Below are positions 16,858 through 26,722 of a stretch of DNA of 64,000 nt, one piece after another. The translations under genes were made by a program, and so were the position numbers. Position 1 is the stretch's first letter. Each line of letters opens with the position of its first letter. The stretch is from Chlorobium sp. N1 (GTDB lineage Bacteria; Bacteroidota; Chlorobiia; Chlorobiales; Chlorobiaceae). The stretch is taken from assembly GCF_004332115.1 (NCBI RefSeq), contig NZ_SJPA01000003.1, positions 1 to 64,000 of the forward strand. The letters run 5' to 3'. A model generated the notes under the pieces. It saw nothing but the letters and a program-made list of their open reading frames with translations. It was not told the origin of the DNA and made no database searches.

Positions 16858-18315
16858 TTACATGCAGCAGATGTTGAGCTGGCGAGAGGCCATGGCTTCA
16901 TCGAGCCGCGTGACCGGAGTGTTTACTGGCGCCCCGGTGACCGTTTCGGGACTCTGTTCGGCCTCCTCGGCGATCTTCAGCATGGCGTCGGCGAACAGGT
17001 CGAGCGTTTCCCTGGACTCGGTTTCGGTCGGCTCGATCATGAGCGCCTCGCTGACGATGAGCGGGAAGTAGATGGTCGGCGCATGGAAGCCGTAGTCGAG
17101 CAGCCGTTTTGCAATGTCGAGCGTTTTGACTCCGTGCGACTTCTTCTGGCGGTCGCCGGAGAGGCAGAACTCGTGCAGGACCTGCTTGGGGAAGGGGAGG
17201 TCGTAGCTCGAGGTGAGGCGGCTGAGCAGGTAGTTGGCGTTGATGATGGCGTTTTCCGACACCCGGCGCAGCCCGTCGGGGCCGAGCATGCGGATGTAGG
17301 TGTAGGCGCGCACGAGCACCGAGAAGTTGCCGTAGAAGTTCATCATCCGGCCGATGCTTCCGGGGCGGTCGGAGACGAGTCGGTAGCGTGGGCCGTCGGG
17401 GCCTTCCGTCTTTTCGACGACCGGAACCGGCAGGAACGGCACGAGCGCCTCTGAGACGCCGACCGGACCGCTGCCCGGTCCGCCGCCGCCGTGCGGGGCC
17501 GAAAAGGTTTTGTGGAGGTTGTAGTGCACGACGTCGAAGCCCATGTCGCCGGGACGGGCGATGCCGAGCAGTGCGTTCATGTTGGCGCCGTCCATGTAGA
17601 GGAGGCTGCCGTTCTCGTGCACCATTCTGGAGATCTCGACGATCTCCTTTTCGAACAGTCCGATGGTGTTCGGGTTGGTGAGCATGAGGGCGGCGACGTC
17701 CCCGTCGAGCTTCGAGCGGAGGTCGTCGAGGTCGGTACGTCCGATCGCGTTGCTTTTGACCGAAACGGTCCGGTAGCCGGCGATGGCCGCGGAGGCGGGG
17801 TTGGTGCCGTGTGCGGAGTCGACGACGAGGAGCGTGGATCGCTTCGAGCCTTTCGACTCGTGGTATTTCTTGATGAGGAGGATGCCGGTCAGCTCTCCAT
17901 GCGCGCCGGCGGCGGGCTGGAGGGTGACGGCCGCCATGCCGGCGATTTCAGCGAGCATCGAGGAGAGCTCGTGCATCAGCTGGAGCGCTCCCCCGGCCGT
18001 CTCCTCCGGCTGGAGGGGGTGCAGGGCGCTGAAGCCCGGAAGGTCGCAGGTGTAGTCGTTGATTTTCGGATTGTACTTCATCGTGCAGCTGCCGAGCGGG
18101 TACATGTTCTTGTCGACATGATAGTTCAGGTTCGACAGGCGGATGAAGTGTCGCACCACCTCGCTTTCGGGAACCTCCGGCAGCGCGGCGGGCTGGCGGC
18201 GGAGAAACTTTGCCGGCAGGAGCTTTTCGGCCGGCTGCATCGGCAGGTCCCTGCCCGAGAGGCTGTAGCCCTTGCGGCCGCTGGCCGAAAAATCGAAAAT
18301 CAGTTTTTCTTTCAT
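16858..18315 (-). CDS. gcvPB: Glycine dehydrogenase (decarboxylating) subunit 2
   Basis: A 485-residue subunit of the two-part P-protein of the glycine cleavage system. Features seen: the [13 protein letters not shown] block near the N-terminus, the glycine-rich GHSGG-equivalent region ([12 protein letters not shown]), the HGTNPASA turn, and the PLP-lysine segment [20 protein letters not shown]. It binds PLP and decarboxylates glycine with subunit 1. gcvPA, gcvT and gcvH are not in this window. The start at 18315 was chosen over an upstream frame because the family begins MKEKLIFD-like. Confidence 0.94.
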   Translation of the reverse strand: MKEKLIFDFSASGRKGYSLSGRDLPMQPAEKLLPAKFLRRQPAALPEVPESEVVRHFIRLSNLNYHVDKNMYPLGSCTMKYNPKINDYTCDLPGFSALHPLQPEETAGGALQLMHELSSMLAEIAGMAAVTLQPAAGAHGELTGILLIKKYHESKGSKRSTLLVVDSAHGTNPASAAIAGYRTVSVKSNAIGRTDLDDLRSKLDGDVAALMLTNPNTIGLFEKEIVEISRMVHENGSLLYMDGANMNALLGIARPGDMGFDVVHYNLHKTFSAPHGGGGPGSGPVGVSEALVPFLPVPVVEKTEGPDGPRYRLVSDRPGSIGRMMNFYGNFSVLVRAYTYIRMLGPDGLRRVSENAIINANYLLSRLTSSYDLPFPKQVLHEFCLSGDRQKKSHGVKTLDIAKRLLDYGFHAPTIYFPLIVSEALMIEPTETESRETLDLFADAMLKIAEEAEQSPETVTGAPVNTPVTRLDEAMASRQLNICCM

Positions 18316-18410
18316 GGTTGTGCTGTGGGGCGGTGAAGTGCGCCGTTCCGGCGCTTGTGCTGTTTTTCCAATATAGCAGACGCCGCTCATATGCTCAAGC
18401 GCCGCCGCCG

Positions 18411-19217
18411 TTAATTTACGGCACCCCGTCCGGACTCCTCCCCGGCGGCTTCGATGGCGTCCATCGCTTCGCGGGCGGCGAGCTGTTCGGCCTCTTTTTT
18501 ACGGCGCGCCGTGCCGCGTCCGAGCGGCTTTCCCTCGCAGGATACCTCTATGGTGAAGGTCTTTTCGTGCTCGGCTCCCTCCTCGGAAATGACGGTGTAG
18601 ACGGGAGGGGGGAGCTGGTGCGACTGGGTGTGCTCGATGAGGCGGCTTTTGTGGTTGTGTTCGGTGCTGACCATCGAGTCGAAGGCCGGGCTGCCGACGA
18701 CATGCTCCATGATGAACTCCCGTACGGCCGGAAGCCCGCGGTCGAGGTAGACCGCTCCGGTGAGCGCTTCGAAGGCGTCGGCAAGGCTCGCCGTGCTCTG
18801 GCGGATGCGCGCTTCGTCAGCTGATTCGCCGATGATGAGGTGCTCCTCGAGCCGGAGGTCGCGCGCGAAGCCCGCGAGGGACTTGCCGTTGACGATTCTG
18901 GCGCGGTTGCTGGAGAGCTCTCCTTCGGCGCTTTCGGGAAAGCTTGCGAAGAGGTATTCGGAGATGACGAGGCCGAGAACGGAGTCTCCGAGGAACTCGA
19001 GGCGCTGATTCGAGGTGGTGACTTCGGGTGAGGCCGTGTCGTGCACCATCGAACGGTGGGTGAGTGCTGTGAGGTAGATCGCCGTGTTCCGGGCTTTGCC
19101 CCTGAAGAGGCGGCGGATGAATGCGAGGGTGGCGGGTGCGGCTGCCGCACACTCCCCTTTTTCCGTTCGGTTGTTGAAAAAGGGGAGGTCGGTGAGTTTA
19201 TGCCAGAGTGGCTCCAT
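18411..19217 (-). CDS. rnc: Ribonuclease III
   Basis: A 268-residue dsRNA endonuclease. The catalytic domain has the signature [20 protein letters not shown] with the metal-binding Glu/Asp, and [11 protein letters not shown] with the second Glu. A C-terminal dsRNA-binding domain (about 190-260) ends in the Lys-rich [18 protein letters not shown] helix. It processes rRNA precursors. It follows fabF by 12 bases at the end of the fatty-acid operon, an arrangement common in bacteria. Confidence 0.95.
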   Translation of the reverse strand: MEPLWHKLTDLPFFNNRTEKGECAAAAPATLAFIRRLFRGKARNTAIYLTALTHRSMVHDTASPEVTTSNQRLEFLGDSVLGLVISEYLFASFPESAEGELSSNRARIVNGKSLAGFARDLRLEEHLIIGESADEARIRQSTASLADAFEALTGAVYLDRGLPAVREFIMEHVVGSPAFDSMVSTEHNHKSRLIEHTQSHQLPPPVYTVISEEGAEHEKTFTIEVSCEGKPLGRGTARRKKEAEQLAAREAMDAIEAAGEESGRGAVN

Positions 19218-19229
19218 GGCCTTCGGGGC

Positions 19230-20483
19230 TCAGAGTGAGGCGCCGTTGCGGAAGATCAGCGATGCGTTGTGTCCTCCGAAACCGAATCCGTTGTTCAGCG
19301 CGTACTCGATCGGGCGCTGTTTCGGAGTGTTCGGCGTGATGTCGACGTCGATTTCCGGGTCGACGTTCTCGCAGTTGATCGTCGGCGGGACGGTCTGGTT
19401 CTGCATGGCCAGGATGCAGGCGATCGATTCGACGACGCCGGCGGCTCCGAGCAGGTGCCCGGTCATCGACTTCGTGGAGCTGATGCTGAGCTTCTTTGCG
19501 TGGTCGCCGAAGAGTTTCTTGATGGCGGTGACCTCGGCGATGTCCCCGAGCGGGGTTGCCGTGCCGTGGGTGTTGATGTAGTCGATCTTGTCGGTGCCGA
19601 TGCCGGCGATCGAGAGCGCGGTCTTCATCGCGTTCAGCGCGCCCTTGCCTTCCGGATGGGGGGCGGTCAGGTGGTGCGCGTCTGCGGTGGCGCCGATGCC
19701 GACCAGCTCGGCGTAGATCTTCGCGCCGCGTGCTTTGGCCGATTCGAGGCTCTCCATGATGAGCGAGCCTGCGCCCTCTCCCATGACGAAGCCGTCACGG
19801 TCGCGGTCGTAGGGGCGCGATGCCCTGGAGGGGATGTCGTTGGCTGTCGAGAGCGCGCGTGCGGAGTTGAAGCCTCCGACGCTCATCGGGGTGATCGGTG
19901 CTTCCGATCCGCCGCAGACCATGTAGTCTGCCATGCCGGACTGGATGAGCATGTATGCGTCTATGATGGCGTGCAGCGAGGTCGCGCATGCCGATGCGGT
20001 GGCGTAGTTGGGACCCATGAGCCCGTGCCGCATGGAGATCTGTCCGGCGGCGATGTCGGGGATGAGCATGGGGATGAAGAAGGGGCTGATGCGTCGCGGA
20101 CCGCGGTTCAGGTACTGGCGGAACTGCTGGTCGTAGACGGTCATGCCTCCGATGCCCGAGCCGTGCACGACGCCGATCCTCAGGGGATCGATCGACTGCA
20201 GGTCGAGGCCTGAATCCTTGAGTGCCTGGTCTGAGGAGACGATGGCATACTGGCAGTAGGGGTCCATGCGGTCGGCCGTTCTCTTGTCGATATAGTTTTC
20301 GACGACGAAGTCCTTGAGCTCGCATGCGAAGGTGGTCGCAAAATCGGTGGCGTCGAAGTAGGTGATCGGTGCCCCGCCGCTTTTGCCTGCAACGAGTGCG
20401 TTCCAGAATTCCTCTTTCGTGTGGCCGATGGGGGTGAGCACCCCGATGCCGGTAATGACAACCCTTGTTCGTTCCTGACCCAT
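19230..20483 (-). CDS. fabF: 3-oxoacyl-[ACP] synthase II
   Basis: A 417-residue condensing enzyme with the Cys-His-His triad: Cys in [14 protein letters not shown], His in [11 protein letters not shown] and His in [11 protein letters not shown]. It extends acyl-ACP with malonyl-ACP. N-terminal [13 protein letters not shown] and C-terminal [14 protein letters not shown] are canonical. It follows acpP across a 115-base gap that contains a hairpin, and precedes rnc by 12 bases. Confidence 0.96.
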   Translation of the reverse strand: MGQERTRVVITGIGVLTPIGHTKEEFWNALVAGKSGGAPITYFDATDFATTFACELKDFVVENYIDKRTADRMDPYCQYAIVSSDQALKDSGLDLQSIDPLRIGVVHGSGIGGMTVYDQQFRQYLNRGPRRISPFFIPMLIPDIAAGQISMRHGLMGPNYATASACATSLHAIIDAYMLIQSGMADYMVCGGSEAPITPMSVGGFNSARALSTANDIPSRASRPYDRDRDGFVMGEGAGSLIMESLESAKARGAKIYAELVGIGATADAHHLTAPHPEGKGALNAMKTALSIAGIGTDKIDYINTHGTATPLGDIAEVTAIKKLFGDHAKKLSISSTKSMTGHLLGAAGVVESIACILAMQNQTVPPTINCENVDPEIDVDITPNTPKQRPIEYALNNGFGFGGHNASLIFRNGASL

Positions 20484-20521
20484 CTCTAAGTGTTTGATTT
20501 ATTAGCGTCTGTTAACTGCAG

Positions 20522-20555
20522 GAACCGGTGAAGGACAAATCGCCCGCACCGGTTC
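20522..20555 (-). repeat. Intercistronic inverted repeat between acpP and fabF
   Basis: A perfect 9-bp repeat GAACCGGTG/CACCGGTTC (20522-20530, 20547-20555) with a 16-base loop lies in the acpP-fabF gap. With no T-tract, it is more likely to affect mRNA processing or stability than to terminate fully; acyl carrier protein is needed in excess over the enzymes. Confidence 0.6.
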
Positions 20556-20598
20556 GGCAGTGTTTTCGTCCGTATCGGAGCTATCCCGGGAGGGGGAC

Positions 20599-20835
20599 TT
20601 ACTTCTTGACGATGTAGTCGATGGCCTGCTGGACGGTGCCGATCTTCTCAGCATCTTCGTCGGGGATCTGCACGTCGAACTCGTTCTCGAGCTCCATGAT
20701 CAGCTCAACGGTGTCGAGCGAGTCGGCGCCGAGGTCGTCGGAAAACTTGGATTCCGGCTTGATCTGGTCCTTGTTGACGCCCATCTTGCTGACGATGATA
20801 TCGTATACTTTGTCTCTGATTTCTGCTTCGGTCAT
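20599..20835 (-). CDS. acpP: Acyl carrier protein
   Basis: A 78-residue acidic four-helix carrier with the phosphopantetheine attachment serine in [14 protein letters not shown]. Length, the [14 protein letters not shown] segment and the TVQQAIDYI end are all standard. The ATG at 20835 was chosen; the open frame upstream is not part of the protein. It carries growing acyl chains for every Fab enzyme in this operon and for PlsX. Confidence 0.97.
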   Translation of the reverse strand: MTEAEIRDKVYDIIVSKMGVNKDQIKPESKFSDDLGADSLDTVELIMELENEFDVQIPDEDAEKIGTVQQAIDYIVKK

Positions 20836-20917
20836 GTTGCTTCTCCGGTGTTGGTTGTTGATAAAAAAACCTGAAAAAAATGTCGTGCAATATACAAAGA
20901 AAAAGGGCTTGCCCAAA

Positions 20918-21655
20918 TCACATCACCATGCCGCCGCTGATGTTGATGACCTCGCCGGTGATATATGCTGAGCGGTCGCCGGCAAGGAATGCGACGACGT
21001 CGGCCACGTCCTCGGGATTGCCGAAGCGGGCGAGCGGGATGGCCTCGAGCATCTTCTGGCGGACCTCTTCGGAGAGGGCGTCGGTCATCTTCGATGAGAT
21101 GAACCCGGGAGCCACGGCGTTGACGCGCACTCCGCGCGAGGCGAGCTCCTTGGCGACCGACTTGGTGAAGGAGATGACCCCGCCTTTCGATGCGGCGTAG
21201 TTGGCCTGGCCGGCGTTGCCCATGAGCCCGATGATGGAGGCGATATTGACGATCGAGCCGGAGCGCTGTTTCATCATGATGCGGCTGACCGCCTTGGTGC
21301 AGGAGAAGGTGCCCTTGAGGTTCACGGTGAGCACCGCATCCCAGTCCTCTTCGCTCATGCGCATGAGGAGCCCGTCGCGGGTGATGCCGGCGTTGTTGAC
21401 GAGGATGTCGATGGTGCCGGTGGCGGCGGCGATCTCGGTGAAGGCTTTCTGGACCGCGTCGGTGTCGGTGACGTCGAGCTCGAAGCACCAGACCCTGCGG
21501 CCGGCTTTCTTTACTCCGTCGGCGGTCTCCTGGAGCCACTCTTCCTTGATGTCGCAGAGGACGATGTCGGCTCCGCCGGCGGCGAGGTTCCAGGCGATGG
21601 CCTGGCCGATGCCCCGGGCTGCCCCGGTGATGACTGCGATTTTTCCTTCAAACAT
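20918..21655 (-). CDS. fabG: 3-oxoacyl-[ACP] reductase
   Basis: A 245-residue short-chain dehydrogenase with the NADPH-binding [12 protein letters not shown], the [14 protein letters not shown] motif, catalytic Ser in [11 protein letters not shown] and Tyr-x-x-x-Lys in YAASKGG. It reduces beta-ketoacyl-ACP. A second ATG at 21667 would add four residues; no ribosome site clearly decides between them. Confidence 0.95.
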   Translation of the reverse strand: MFEGKIAVITGAARGIGQAIAWNLAAGGADIVLCDIKEEWLQETADGVKKAGRRVWCFELDVTDTDAVQKAFTEIAAATGTIDILVNNAGITRDGLLMRMSEEDWDAVLTVNLKGTFSCTKAVSRIMMKQRSGSIVNIASIIGLMGNAGQANYAASKGGVISFTKSVAKELASRGVRVNAVAPGFISSKMTDALSEEVRQKMLEAIPLARFGNPEDVADVVAFLAGDRSAYITGEVINISGGMVM

Positions 21656-21704
21656 GGTTGCTCTCATTTTAGAGGGTTGCGGTAGTCTCTCTTGGGTTCT
21701 TCTC

Positions 21705-22610
21705 TCAGGACCCCTGGATGTCCCGGGCGGTGTCGAAGCCGCTGAGGGCGGCTCCCTTCTCGATGCGCTTGATCAGTCCCTGCAGCACTTTCTGCGGGCC
21801 GACTTCGACGAACTCGCTGACGCCCGCCTTCCCCATCTCTCCGATCGACTGGGTCCAGAGGACGGAGCTGGTGAGCTGCAGGACCAGGTTCCTGCGGATC
21901 TCGGCGGCGTCGACGACCGGGCGCGCGACGGCGTTCATGCAGACCGGGACCCGTGCGTCGCTGATGGTGACGGTTTCGAGTGCTGCGGCCAGTTTGTCCT
22001 CGGCCGGCTTCATAAGCGGCGAGTGGAATGCGCCCGAGACGGCGATCTCCTTTGCCATGCGGGCTCCGTGCGATGGGGCGAGCTCGACGGCCTTCCTGAC
22101 GGCTGCGACGTTGCCGGAGATGACGATCTGGCCGGGCGAGTTGAAGTTCGCGGCCTGGACGACGCCTTCGCCGGAAGCCTCGGCGAGCAGGCCCTCAAGC
22201 GCACTGTCCTGCATGCCGATGATGGCGGCCATGGTGCCGGGGTTCTGGTCGGCGGCCTGCTGCATGAGCCGTCCGCGCTCGGCGACGATCCTCACGCCCT
22301 CCTCGAAGCTGATGGCTCCGGCGAAGCAGAGCGCGCTATACTCTCCGAGGCTGTGCCCTGCCGTCATGGCGACGCCTTCGCTCGGGAGCTGGGAGGCTGC
22401 TGCCATGCTGTGCAGGAAGATGGCCGGCTGCGTGTGCATGGTCTGGCGGAGCTCCTCTTCGCTGCCGGTGAACATGATGTCGGTGATGCGGTAGCCGAGG
22501 ATCTCGTTGGCCTGTTCCATGAGCTCCTTGGCTTTCGGGAAGGCCTCGTAGAGGTCCTTCGCCATGCCGCAGTACTGGGATCCCTGTCCGGGAAATACGA
22601 ATGCTTTCAT
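21705..22610 (-). CDS. fabD: Malonyl-CoA-ACP transacylase
   Basis: A 301-residue acyltransferase with N-terminal [13 protein letters not shown], nucleophile Ser in [11 protein letters not shown] and catalytic His in [10 protein letters not shown]. It loads malonate from CoA onto ACP. Between fabG and fabH in the operon. Confidence 0.95.
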   Translation of the reverse strand: MKAFVFPGQGSQYCGMAKDLYEAFPKAKELMEQANEILGYRITDIMFTGSEEELRQTMHTQPAIFLHSMAAASQLPSEGVAMTAGHSLGEYSALCFAGAISFEEGVRIVAERGRLMQQAADQNPGTMAAIIGMQDSALEGLLAEASGEGVVQAANFNSPGQIVISGNVAAVRKAVELAPSHGARMAKEIAVSGAFHSPLMKPAEDKLAAALETVTISDARVPVCMNAVARPVVDAAEIRRNLVLQLTSSVLWTQSIGEMGKAGVSEFVEVGPQKVLQGLIKRIEKGAALSGFDTARDIQGS

Positions 22611-22653
22611 TGCTTTCTTGGGGTCTTCGTCCGTTGTATTCCTGAGTGTGCGC

Positions 22654-23643
22654 TTACTGCCACTTCACGTAGATGCCGCCCCAGGTGTAGCCGGCGCCGA
22701 AGCTGACGAGCACGAGGTTCGAGCCGCGCATGAGGTCGCCGCGGTCGTCGAGTTCCGAGAGGCAGATCGGGATGGTGCCGGCCGTTGTGTTGCCGTAGCG
22801 TGCCACGTTGGAGATGACCTTCGAGTCGTCGATGCCCATGCGCTCGGCCGTTGCGCTGATGATGCGCTGGTTGGCCTGGTGCGGCACGAGCCAGGATATG
22901 TCGTCGGAGGTGAGGTTGTTGCGCTCCATGATCTCCGCCGCCACGTCCGCCATGGAGGTGACCGCCGACTTGAAGACCATGCGTCCGTCCTGGTGGATGT
23001 AGTGGAGGTGCTGGTCGACGGTTTCGTGGGTCGCGGGATTGAGGCTTCCGCCACCTTTCATGAGGAGGTGGTCCTTTCCGCCGGTGCCGTCGCTGTACAT
23101 GCGGGCGTCGAGCACGCCGTAGCCTTCGCTTCCGGCCGCTTCTAGGATGACGCCGCCGGCGCCGTCGCCGAAGAGGATGGCCGTCGAGCGGTCGGTGTAG
23201 TCGATGATGGAGCTCATCTTGTCGCCGCCGATGACCATGACGTTTTTATGGGTCCCCGCCTCGATGAACTTCGATGCGGTATTGAGCGCGTACATGAAGC
23301 CCGAGCAGGCGGCGTTGATGTCGAACGCCCAGGCGTTTTTTGCCCCGATGATGTCCTGCACGAGGCATGCCGTGGAAGGGAAGAGCATGTCGGGCGTCAT
23401 GGTGGCCACGATGATGAGCTCGAGCTCATCGGCCCGGAGTCCGCGCTTCTCGAGCAGCTGCTTTGCCACCTTTCCTCCCATGAAGGCGGTCGCCTTCGCC
23501 GGGTCCCTGAGGATCCTGCGTTCACTGATGCCGGTCCTTGTGCGGATCCACTCGTCGTTGGTGTCGAGCATGCGCTCGAGGTCCTTGTTGGTGAGCACGC
23601 CCTCGGGCAGGTATCTTGCGGTAGCGGTGATTGCTGCGTTCAT
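22654..23643 (-). CDS. fabH: 3-oxoacyl-[ACP] synthase III
   Basis: A 329-residue initiating condensing enzyme. The triad is visible: Cys in [14 protein letters not shown], His in [12 protein letters not shown] and Asn in [11 protein letters not shown]-terminal [10 protein letters not shown] matches the family. It condenses an acyl-CoA primer with malonyl-ACP to start fatty acid synthesis. Follows plsX by 65 bases. Confidence 0.96.
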   Translation of the reverse strand: MNAAITATARYLPEGVLTNKDLERMLDTNDEWIRTRTGISERRILRDPAKATAFMGGKVAKQLLEKRGLRADELELIIVATMTPDMLFPSTACLVQDIIGAKNAWAFDINAACSGFMYALNTASKFIEAGTHKNVMVIGGDKMSSIIDYTDRSTAILFGDGAGGVILEAAGSEGYGVLDARMYSDGTGGKDHLLMKGGGSLNPATHETVDQHLHYIHQDGRMVFKSAVTSMADVAAEIMERNNLTSDDISWLVPHQANQRIISATAERMGIDDSKVISNVARYGNTTAGTIPICLSELDDRGDLMRGSNLVLVSFGAGYTWGGIYVKWQ

Positions 23644-23708
23644 GCGGTTGGGTGGGGTTAAAAGGTGGTTGACGGTCCCCGGCCGTCCTGGTCGGGAACC
23701 ACCGGCGG

Positions 23709-24734
23709 CTACTTCTCCGCCAGAACCTCGGCGATGTGTTCGTTGACCTTCCGCTCGACCATGTGCTCGGCCATGTAGATCATGTTCTTGATCGCCCTGG
23801 ACGAGGAACGGCCGTGGCCGACGATGGAGATGCCATCGACGCCGAGGAAGGGGACTCCGCCGAACTTTTCCACGTCGAAGGGCTCGAACATGCCTTTGAA
23901 CATGGCTGTCGCGGCACCGGCAGCCTTCTGGTCCATGGCACCGGATGCGACGGTTTTTTCAAGCGCACGCTTGAAGAGCGCGCCGAGGAATTCGGGGATG
24001 CTTTCGCCGAACTTCAGGATGGTGTTGCCGACGAGTCCGTCGCAGACGACGATGGATGCGTTGCCCTTGAGGATGTCGTGGCCTTCGATGTTGCCGATGA
24101 AATTGATCTTGCCTGCTTCGTGGGCCGCTTTCAGGAGCGGGTGGGTCGCCTTGAGGGTTTCGGAGCCCTTGCCCTCCTCCTCGCCGATGTTGAGGAGGCC
24201 GACCTGCGGGGTTTCGATCCCTGCGCCGTAGCGCTGGTAGATGGTGAGCATCTCGGCGAACTGCACCAGGTTTTCCGGTTTGCAGTCCATGTTGGCGCCG
24301 ACGTCGACCATGTTGGTCAGCCCCTCCTGCAGACGGGGCAGGTAGGCGTAGATGGTCGGGCGGAGCACGCCGGGAAGCCGGCCGAGGATGAAGAGGGACG
24401 CGGCCATCTGGGCGCCGGTGTTGCCGGCGCTGACGAACGCGGCAGCCTCCCTGGCCTTGCAGAGCTGCAGGCCCCTGACGAGGGAGGAGTTCTGTTTGGT
24501 CTTCACCGCCGTGGCGGGGACGTCATCCATGGTGACCGCCTCGGGGGCGTGCATGAATTTCAGGTTGAGTCCCGAGACGTCGTGCTTGGCCAGAAGGGGT
24601 TCAACCTTCTCCGACTGGCCGATGAGGATGATTTCAAACCTGTTGCCGCTTTCCTGCAGGGCCTCGAGGACCCCGTCAATGACGCATGCCGGGGCATGGT
24701 CTCCGCCCATGGCATCAACAGCAATGGTCAGCAT
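23709..24734 (-). CDS. plsX: Phosphate acyltransferase PlsX
   Basis: A 341-residue enzyme with [21 protein letters not shown] at the N-terminus, [13 protein letters not shown], the [11 protein letters not shown] loop and [12 protein letters not shown]. It makes acyl-phosphate from acyl-ACP for phosphatidic acid synthesis, linking the Fab enzymes to phospholipids. The C-terminus [13 protein letters not shown] is normal. Confidence 0.96.
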   Translation of the reverse strand: MLTIAVDAMGGDHAPACVIDGVLEALQESGNRFEIILIGQSEKVEPLLAKHDVSGLNLKFMHAPEAVTMDDVPATAVKTKQNSSLVRGLQLCKAREAAAFVSAGNTGAQMAASLFILGRLPGVLRPTIYAYLPRLQEGLTNMVDVGANMDCKPENLVQFAEMLTIYQRYGAGIETPQVGLLNIGEEEGKGSETLKATHPLLKAAHEAGKINFIGNIEGHDILKGNASIVVCDGLVGNTILKFGESIPEFLGALFKRALEKTVASGAMDQKAAGAATAMFKGMFEPFDVEKFGGVPFLGVDGISIVGHGRSSSRAIKNMIYMAEHMVERKVNEHIAEVLAEK

Positions 24735-24760
24735 TGTGGAGTGGTCTTGGGGTTTGACGG

Positions 24761-24952
24761 TCAGCTGTTGGCCGATTTGGCGACGACAGTGCGTCCGCGG
24801 TACTGGCCGCAGTGACGGCAGGCGCGGTGCGGCAGGGTCGGCTCGCCGCAGTTCGGGCAGATGACGGTTGTCGCCGCCTTGGTCCGGGCATTGAACTGGG
24901 CACGCCTTTTGTCGCGCCGTGACTTGGACATTTTGGCTTTCGGGTTTGCCAT
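24761..24952 (-). CDS. rpmF: 50S ribosomal protein bL32
   Basis: A 63-residue bL32: N-terminal [20 protein letters not shown] and the zinc-ribbon C-x-x-C pair, [23 protein letters not shown] (four Cys present). It is the usual partner of the upstream DUF177 gene and of plsX. Confidence 0.95.
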   Translation of the reverse strand: MANPKAKMSKSRRDKRRAQFNARTKAATTVICPNCGEPTLPHRACRHCGQYRGRTVVAKSANS

Positions 24953-24977
24953 GGTTGTCTCTCTGTATTATAGTCGG

Positions 24978-25517
24978 TTAACGATACTTCTTTTTCAGTT
25001 TCTCCAGGCCCTCCTTCCAGGAGCTGCTGCCCCCTTCGGGTTCCTGTCCTTCCTGCTCTTCTTCCGTTTCCGTGTAGATCCTGCATTCGGGGTTTCCGGT
25101 GCAGGTCACCTTCATGGGGACCGAAAGGAGCAGCGTTTCGCGAACGTCTTCGGTGAGGTCTATCTCCACCGCGCTCCTGTCGAGGATCCGGTATTCGTCG
25201 CCATTCTCCCCGGGAGCTCCCTGCGCTTCGCTGCCGCTGCAGTCGTAAAAGATCCGGTACGATCCGCTCAGCTCCCTTCTGATGGGGGCCAGGCAGATGT
25301 CGCAGGTGAAGTCGCATTCGGCTGCGGTCTCTATCGTCAGTGCGATTTCGCCGCCGGCCTTCTCTACTGTCACCCTTGCCCGGACGGGGCCGGAAAAACC
25401 GGCCTCTTCAATCTTAGGATCCTTGAAATCACCAGCCGTGCAGGTGAAATCGAACTGGCGGGTTCCCTCCGTGAGGGCCGAAGTGCGGATCGCTATGAGT
25501 GCGTGTTCTCTGTGCAT
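24978..25517 (-). CDS. yceD: DUF177 / YceD family protein
   Basis: A 179-residue acidic protein with the DUF177 core: CDFTCDICLAPIRRELSGSYRIFY near the middle and DLTEDVRETLLLSVPMK. YceD proteins are linked to 23S rRNA maturation and almost always precede rpmF, as here. The ATG at 25517 was chosen over an upstream in-frame start at 25559. First gene of the rpmF-plsX-fab-rnc operon. Confidence 0.88.
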   Translation of the reverse strand: MHREHALIAIRTSALTEGTRQFDFTCTAGDFKDPKIEEAGFSGPVRARVTVEKAGGEIALTIETAAECDFTCDICLAPIRRELSGSYRIFYDCSGSEAQGAPGENGDEYRILDRSAVEIDLTEDVRETLLLSVPMKVTCTGNPECRIYTETEEEQEGQEPEGGSSSWKEGLEKLKKKYR

Positions 25518-25550
25518 CCCTACCCGTCGTTTCTCGAATAAAAGAACACC

Positions 25551-25556
25551 AATGTA
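25551..25556 (-). promoter_or_regulatory. Putative -10 element of the DUF177-rpmF-plsX-fab operon
   Basis: On the minus strand this reads TACATTGGTG, identical over ten bases to the element ahead of rpsL at 60453. It lies 34 bases before the chosen DUF177 start. No good -35 is obvious. Confidence 0.4.
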
Positions 25557-25576
25557 CAAAAAATCCGTTCGAAAAT

Positions 25577-25612
25577 GAAAAAGCAGAAGAACCGCGGATC
25601 TTCTGCTTTTTC
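25577..25612 (-). terminator. Terminator of tRNA-Asn
   Basis: A 14-bp perfect stem (25577-25590 with 25599-25612) with an 8-base loop follows the tRNA in the minus direction; the distal arm ends in CTTTTTC. It insulates the tRNA from the DUF177 operon. Confidence 0.8.
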
Positions 25613-25617
25613 GTTTG

Positions 25618-25689
25618 CTCCGCGAGTAGGACTCGAACCTACAACCCTGCGGTTAACAGCCGCATGCTCTACCATTGAGCTATCGCGGA
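25618..25689 (-). tRNA. tRNA-Asn (GTT)
   Basis: The minus strand folds as a cloverleaf: acceptor TCCGCGA/TCGCGGA, D-arm GCTC-AATGGTA-GAGC, anticodon arm TGCGG-CTGTTAA-CCGCA with anticodon GTT, variable GGGTT and T-arm GTAGG-TTCGAGT-CCTAC, with discriminator G. Length is 72 bases without an encoded CCA. Confidence 0.96.
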
Positions 25690-25907
25690 ATGCGATCTCT
25701 GCTATCGAGGCAGATGGGTGGTAAATATACACCCGTTTTTTTTATTTCCAAGAGAGGGGAATCTTTTTTTTCTGCCGCCGAAAAGGCTGCGGGCCGAACG
25801 CTCGGGGTTTGATTCCGGCGCGGCAGTTGTTACCATGTAAGTGAGGGGTTTCCGGAGGTCCGGAAGCGGATGTGCATTCACTTCAAAGACGCGTGGGAGG
25901 AACAGCG

Positions 25908-26369
25908 ATGAGACGTATGAGGAGGGGGATCGGAGGTATGATGGCCATGATGCTCGTCGTGGCGATGGTTGCGGTGGCTGGCTGCACGCCGGAGCGCGGG
26001 GCGGTGTCGCCGGAGGTGCGGCTGCGGGGCGCCCTGTGGCGCGCCGTCGAGATCGACGGATCGAGGGTGGAGTTCCTTCGGGGGCAGAAGCTCGACGTTT
26101 CCCTCGTCCTCTACGCGAGCGGAACCTTCCGCGCCGCGACGGGGTGCAGCAACACGACGGGCTCATACAGCCTGAAGGGCAGCCGGATCGCATTTTCGGG
26201 CATCACTCCCGAGAGCCGGCCGTGCCCGCCCGCCATCACGAAGCGCGAGGCGGCCTTCCTCAGGGCCCTCAAGAGAGCGGCCACGTATGAACGCCGCGGA
26301 GGCCGGCTCTCGCTTTACGACCGCAAGGGGGGAGTGCTGCTGCGTTGCATTGCGGTGCAGGGGCGCTGA
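25908..26369 (+). CDS. Lipoprotein with META/HslJ-type domain
   Basis: A 153-residue protein from the ATG at 25908, preceded by GAGGAA. It has a strongly hydrophobic signal with lipobox VAVAGC (Cys26), then a META domain: LRGALWRAVEIDG, SGTFRAATGCSNTTGSYSLKGSRIAF, and CPPAITKREAAFLRAL. HslJ proteins are linked to heat or novobiocin tolerance; their molecular role is unclear. It is monocistronic, followed by the leuA leader. Confidence 0.82.
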   Translation: MRRMRRGIGGMMAMMLVVAMVAVAGCTPERGAVSPEVRLRGALWRAVEIDGSRVEFLRGQKLDVSLVLYASGTFRAATGCSNTTGSYSLKGSRIAFSGITPESRPCPPAITKREAAFLRALKRAATYERRGGRLSLYDRKGGVLLRCIAVQGR

Positions 26370-26432
26370 GTGCCGGGGGAACGGACGGTTCCCTCCGTGT
26401 GTTTGATGAGGTGTGGTCCTCTTCGGGCGCAA

Positions 26433-26460
26433 TTGCTTGCTTCACGTATTTTATTATATT
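26433..26460 (+). promoter_or_regulatory. Putative leuA promoter
   Basis: TTGCTT (26433-26438), 16 bases, then TATATT (26455-26460) in an AT-rich patch. It would start an RNA near 26467, giving a leader of about 255 bases before leuA. Confidence 0.45.
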
Positions 26461-26524
26461 TTGACGAATGCGGCATGCCGGTGGAGTGCATGCCCGCAAG
26501 AAACCCGGTATTTCCAGCAGACTG

Positions 26525-26614
26525 ATGAGCGTTACGACCAGTATCCGGCAGCTTCTCCTTAGCGAGCCCCTTCCGCCGGCAGGCGCGAAGCGGGGCGTAG
26601 GAGGGGTGTTTTAG
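26525..26614 (+). CDS. leuL: Putative leu leader peptide
   Basis: A 29-codon frame, MSVTTSIRQLLLSEP and onward, ending at TAG 26612-26614. Codons 10-12 are CTT CTC CTT (Leu-Leu-Leu). In layout it resembles the enteric leu leader, with a basic start, then a Leu run. An in-frame GTG at 26486 could extend it. No strong ribosome site is visible before the ATG, which weakens the call. It ends 40 bases before the terminator stem. Confidence 0.45.
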   Translation: MSVTTSIRQLLLSEPLPPAGAKRGVGGVF

Positions 26615-26653
26615 TCTGTTGCTGCCGAAGATTGTGTCCGGCAGGACCGTGAT

Positions 26654-26686
26654 AAAGCCGCCGCCCTCCGGGAATGGCGGCTTTTT
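26654..26686 (+). terminator. Intrinsic terminator within the leuA leader
   Basis: A 9-bp stem AAAGCCGCC/GGCGGCTTT (26654-26662 with 26676-26684) runs into TTTTT. It lies 36 bases before leuA, so readthrough must be controlled for leuA to be expressed from the upstream promoter. Confidence 0.75.
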
Positions 26687-26722
26687 CTGCTTTTACAAGG
26701 AAAAAGGAGGCGTACAGCTGTT

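Larger units (their letters stand above)
26467..26722 (+). promoter_or_regulatory. leuA leader: probable leucine attenuator
   Basis: This gene-poor 353-base gap (26370-26722) holds an ordered set of elements ahead of leuA: a hairpin around 26470-26498, a short reading frame with three consecutive Leu codons (26525-26614), further hairpins (about 26564-26595 and 26621-26646), an intrinsic terminator (26654-26686) and a GGAGG site before leuA. That order matches transcription attenuation controlled by leucyl-tRNA supply. A convincing antiterminator pairing was not found; only a 6-base match (GGAGGG near 26601 with CCCTCC at 26664-26669) is apparent. Confidence 0.55.

Noticed and set aside
25520-25732. 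A small minus-strand frame containing SSMVEHAAVNRRVVGSSPTRG
   Set aside because: This is the well-known spurious translation across a tRNA gene.
26522-26560. CTGATGAG in the leuA leader, suggesting a hammerhead ribozyme
   Set aside because: The required GAAA core and closing stems do not occur in the right order; GAAAC lies upstream and cannot form stem III.
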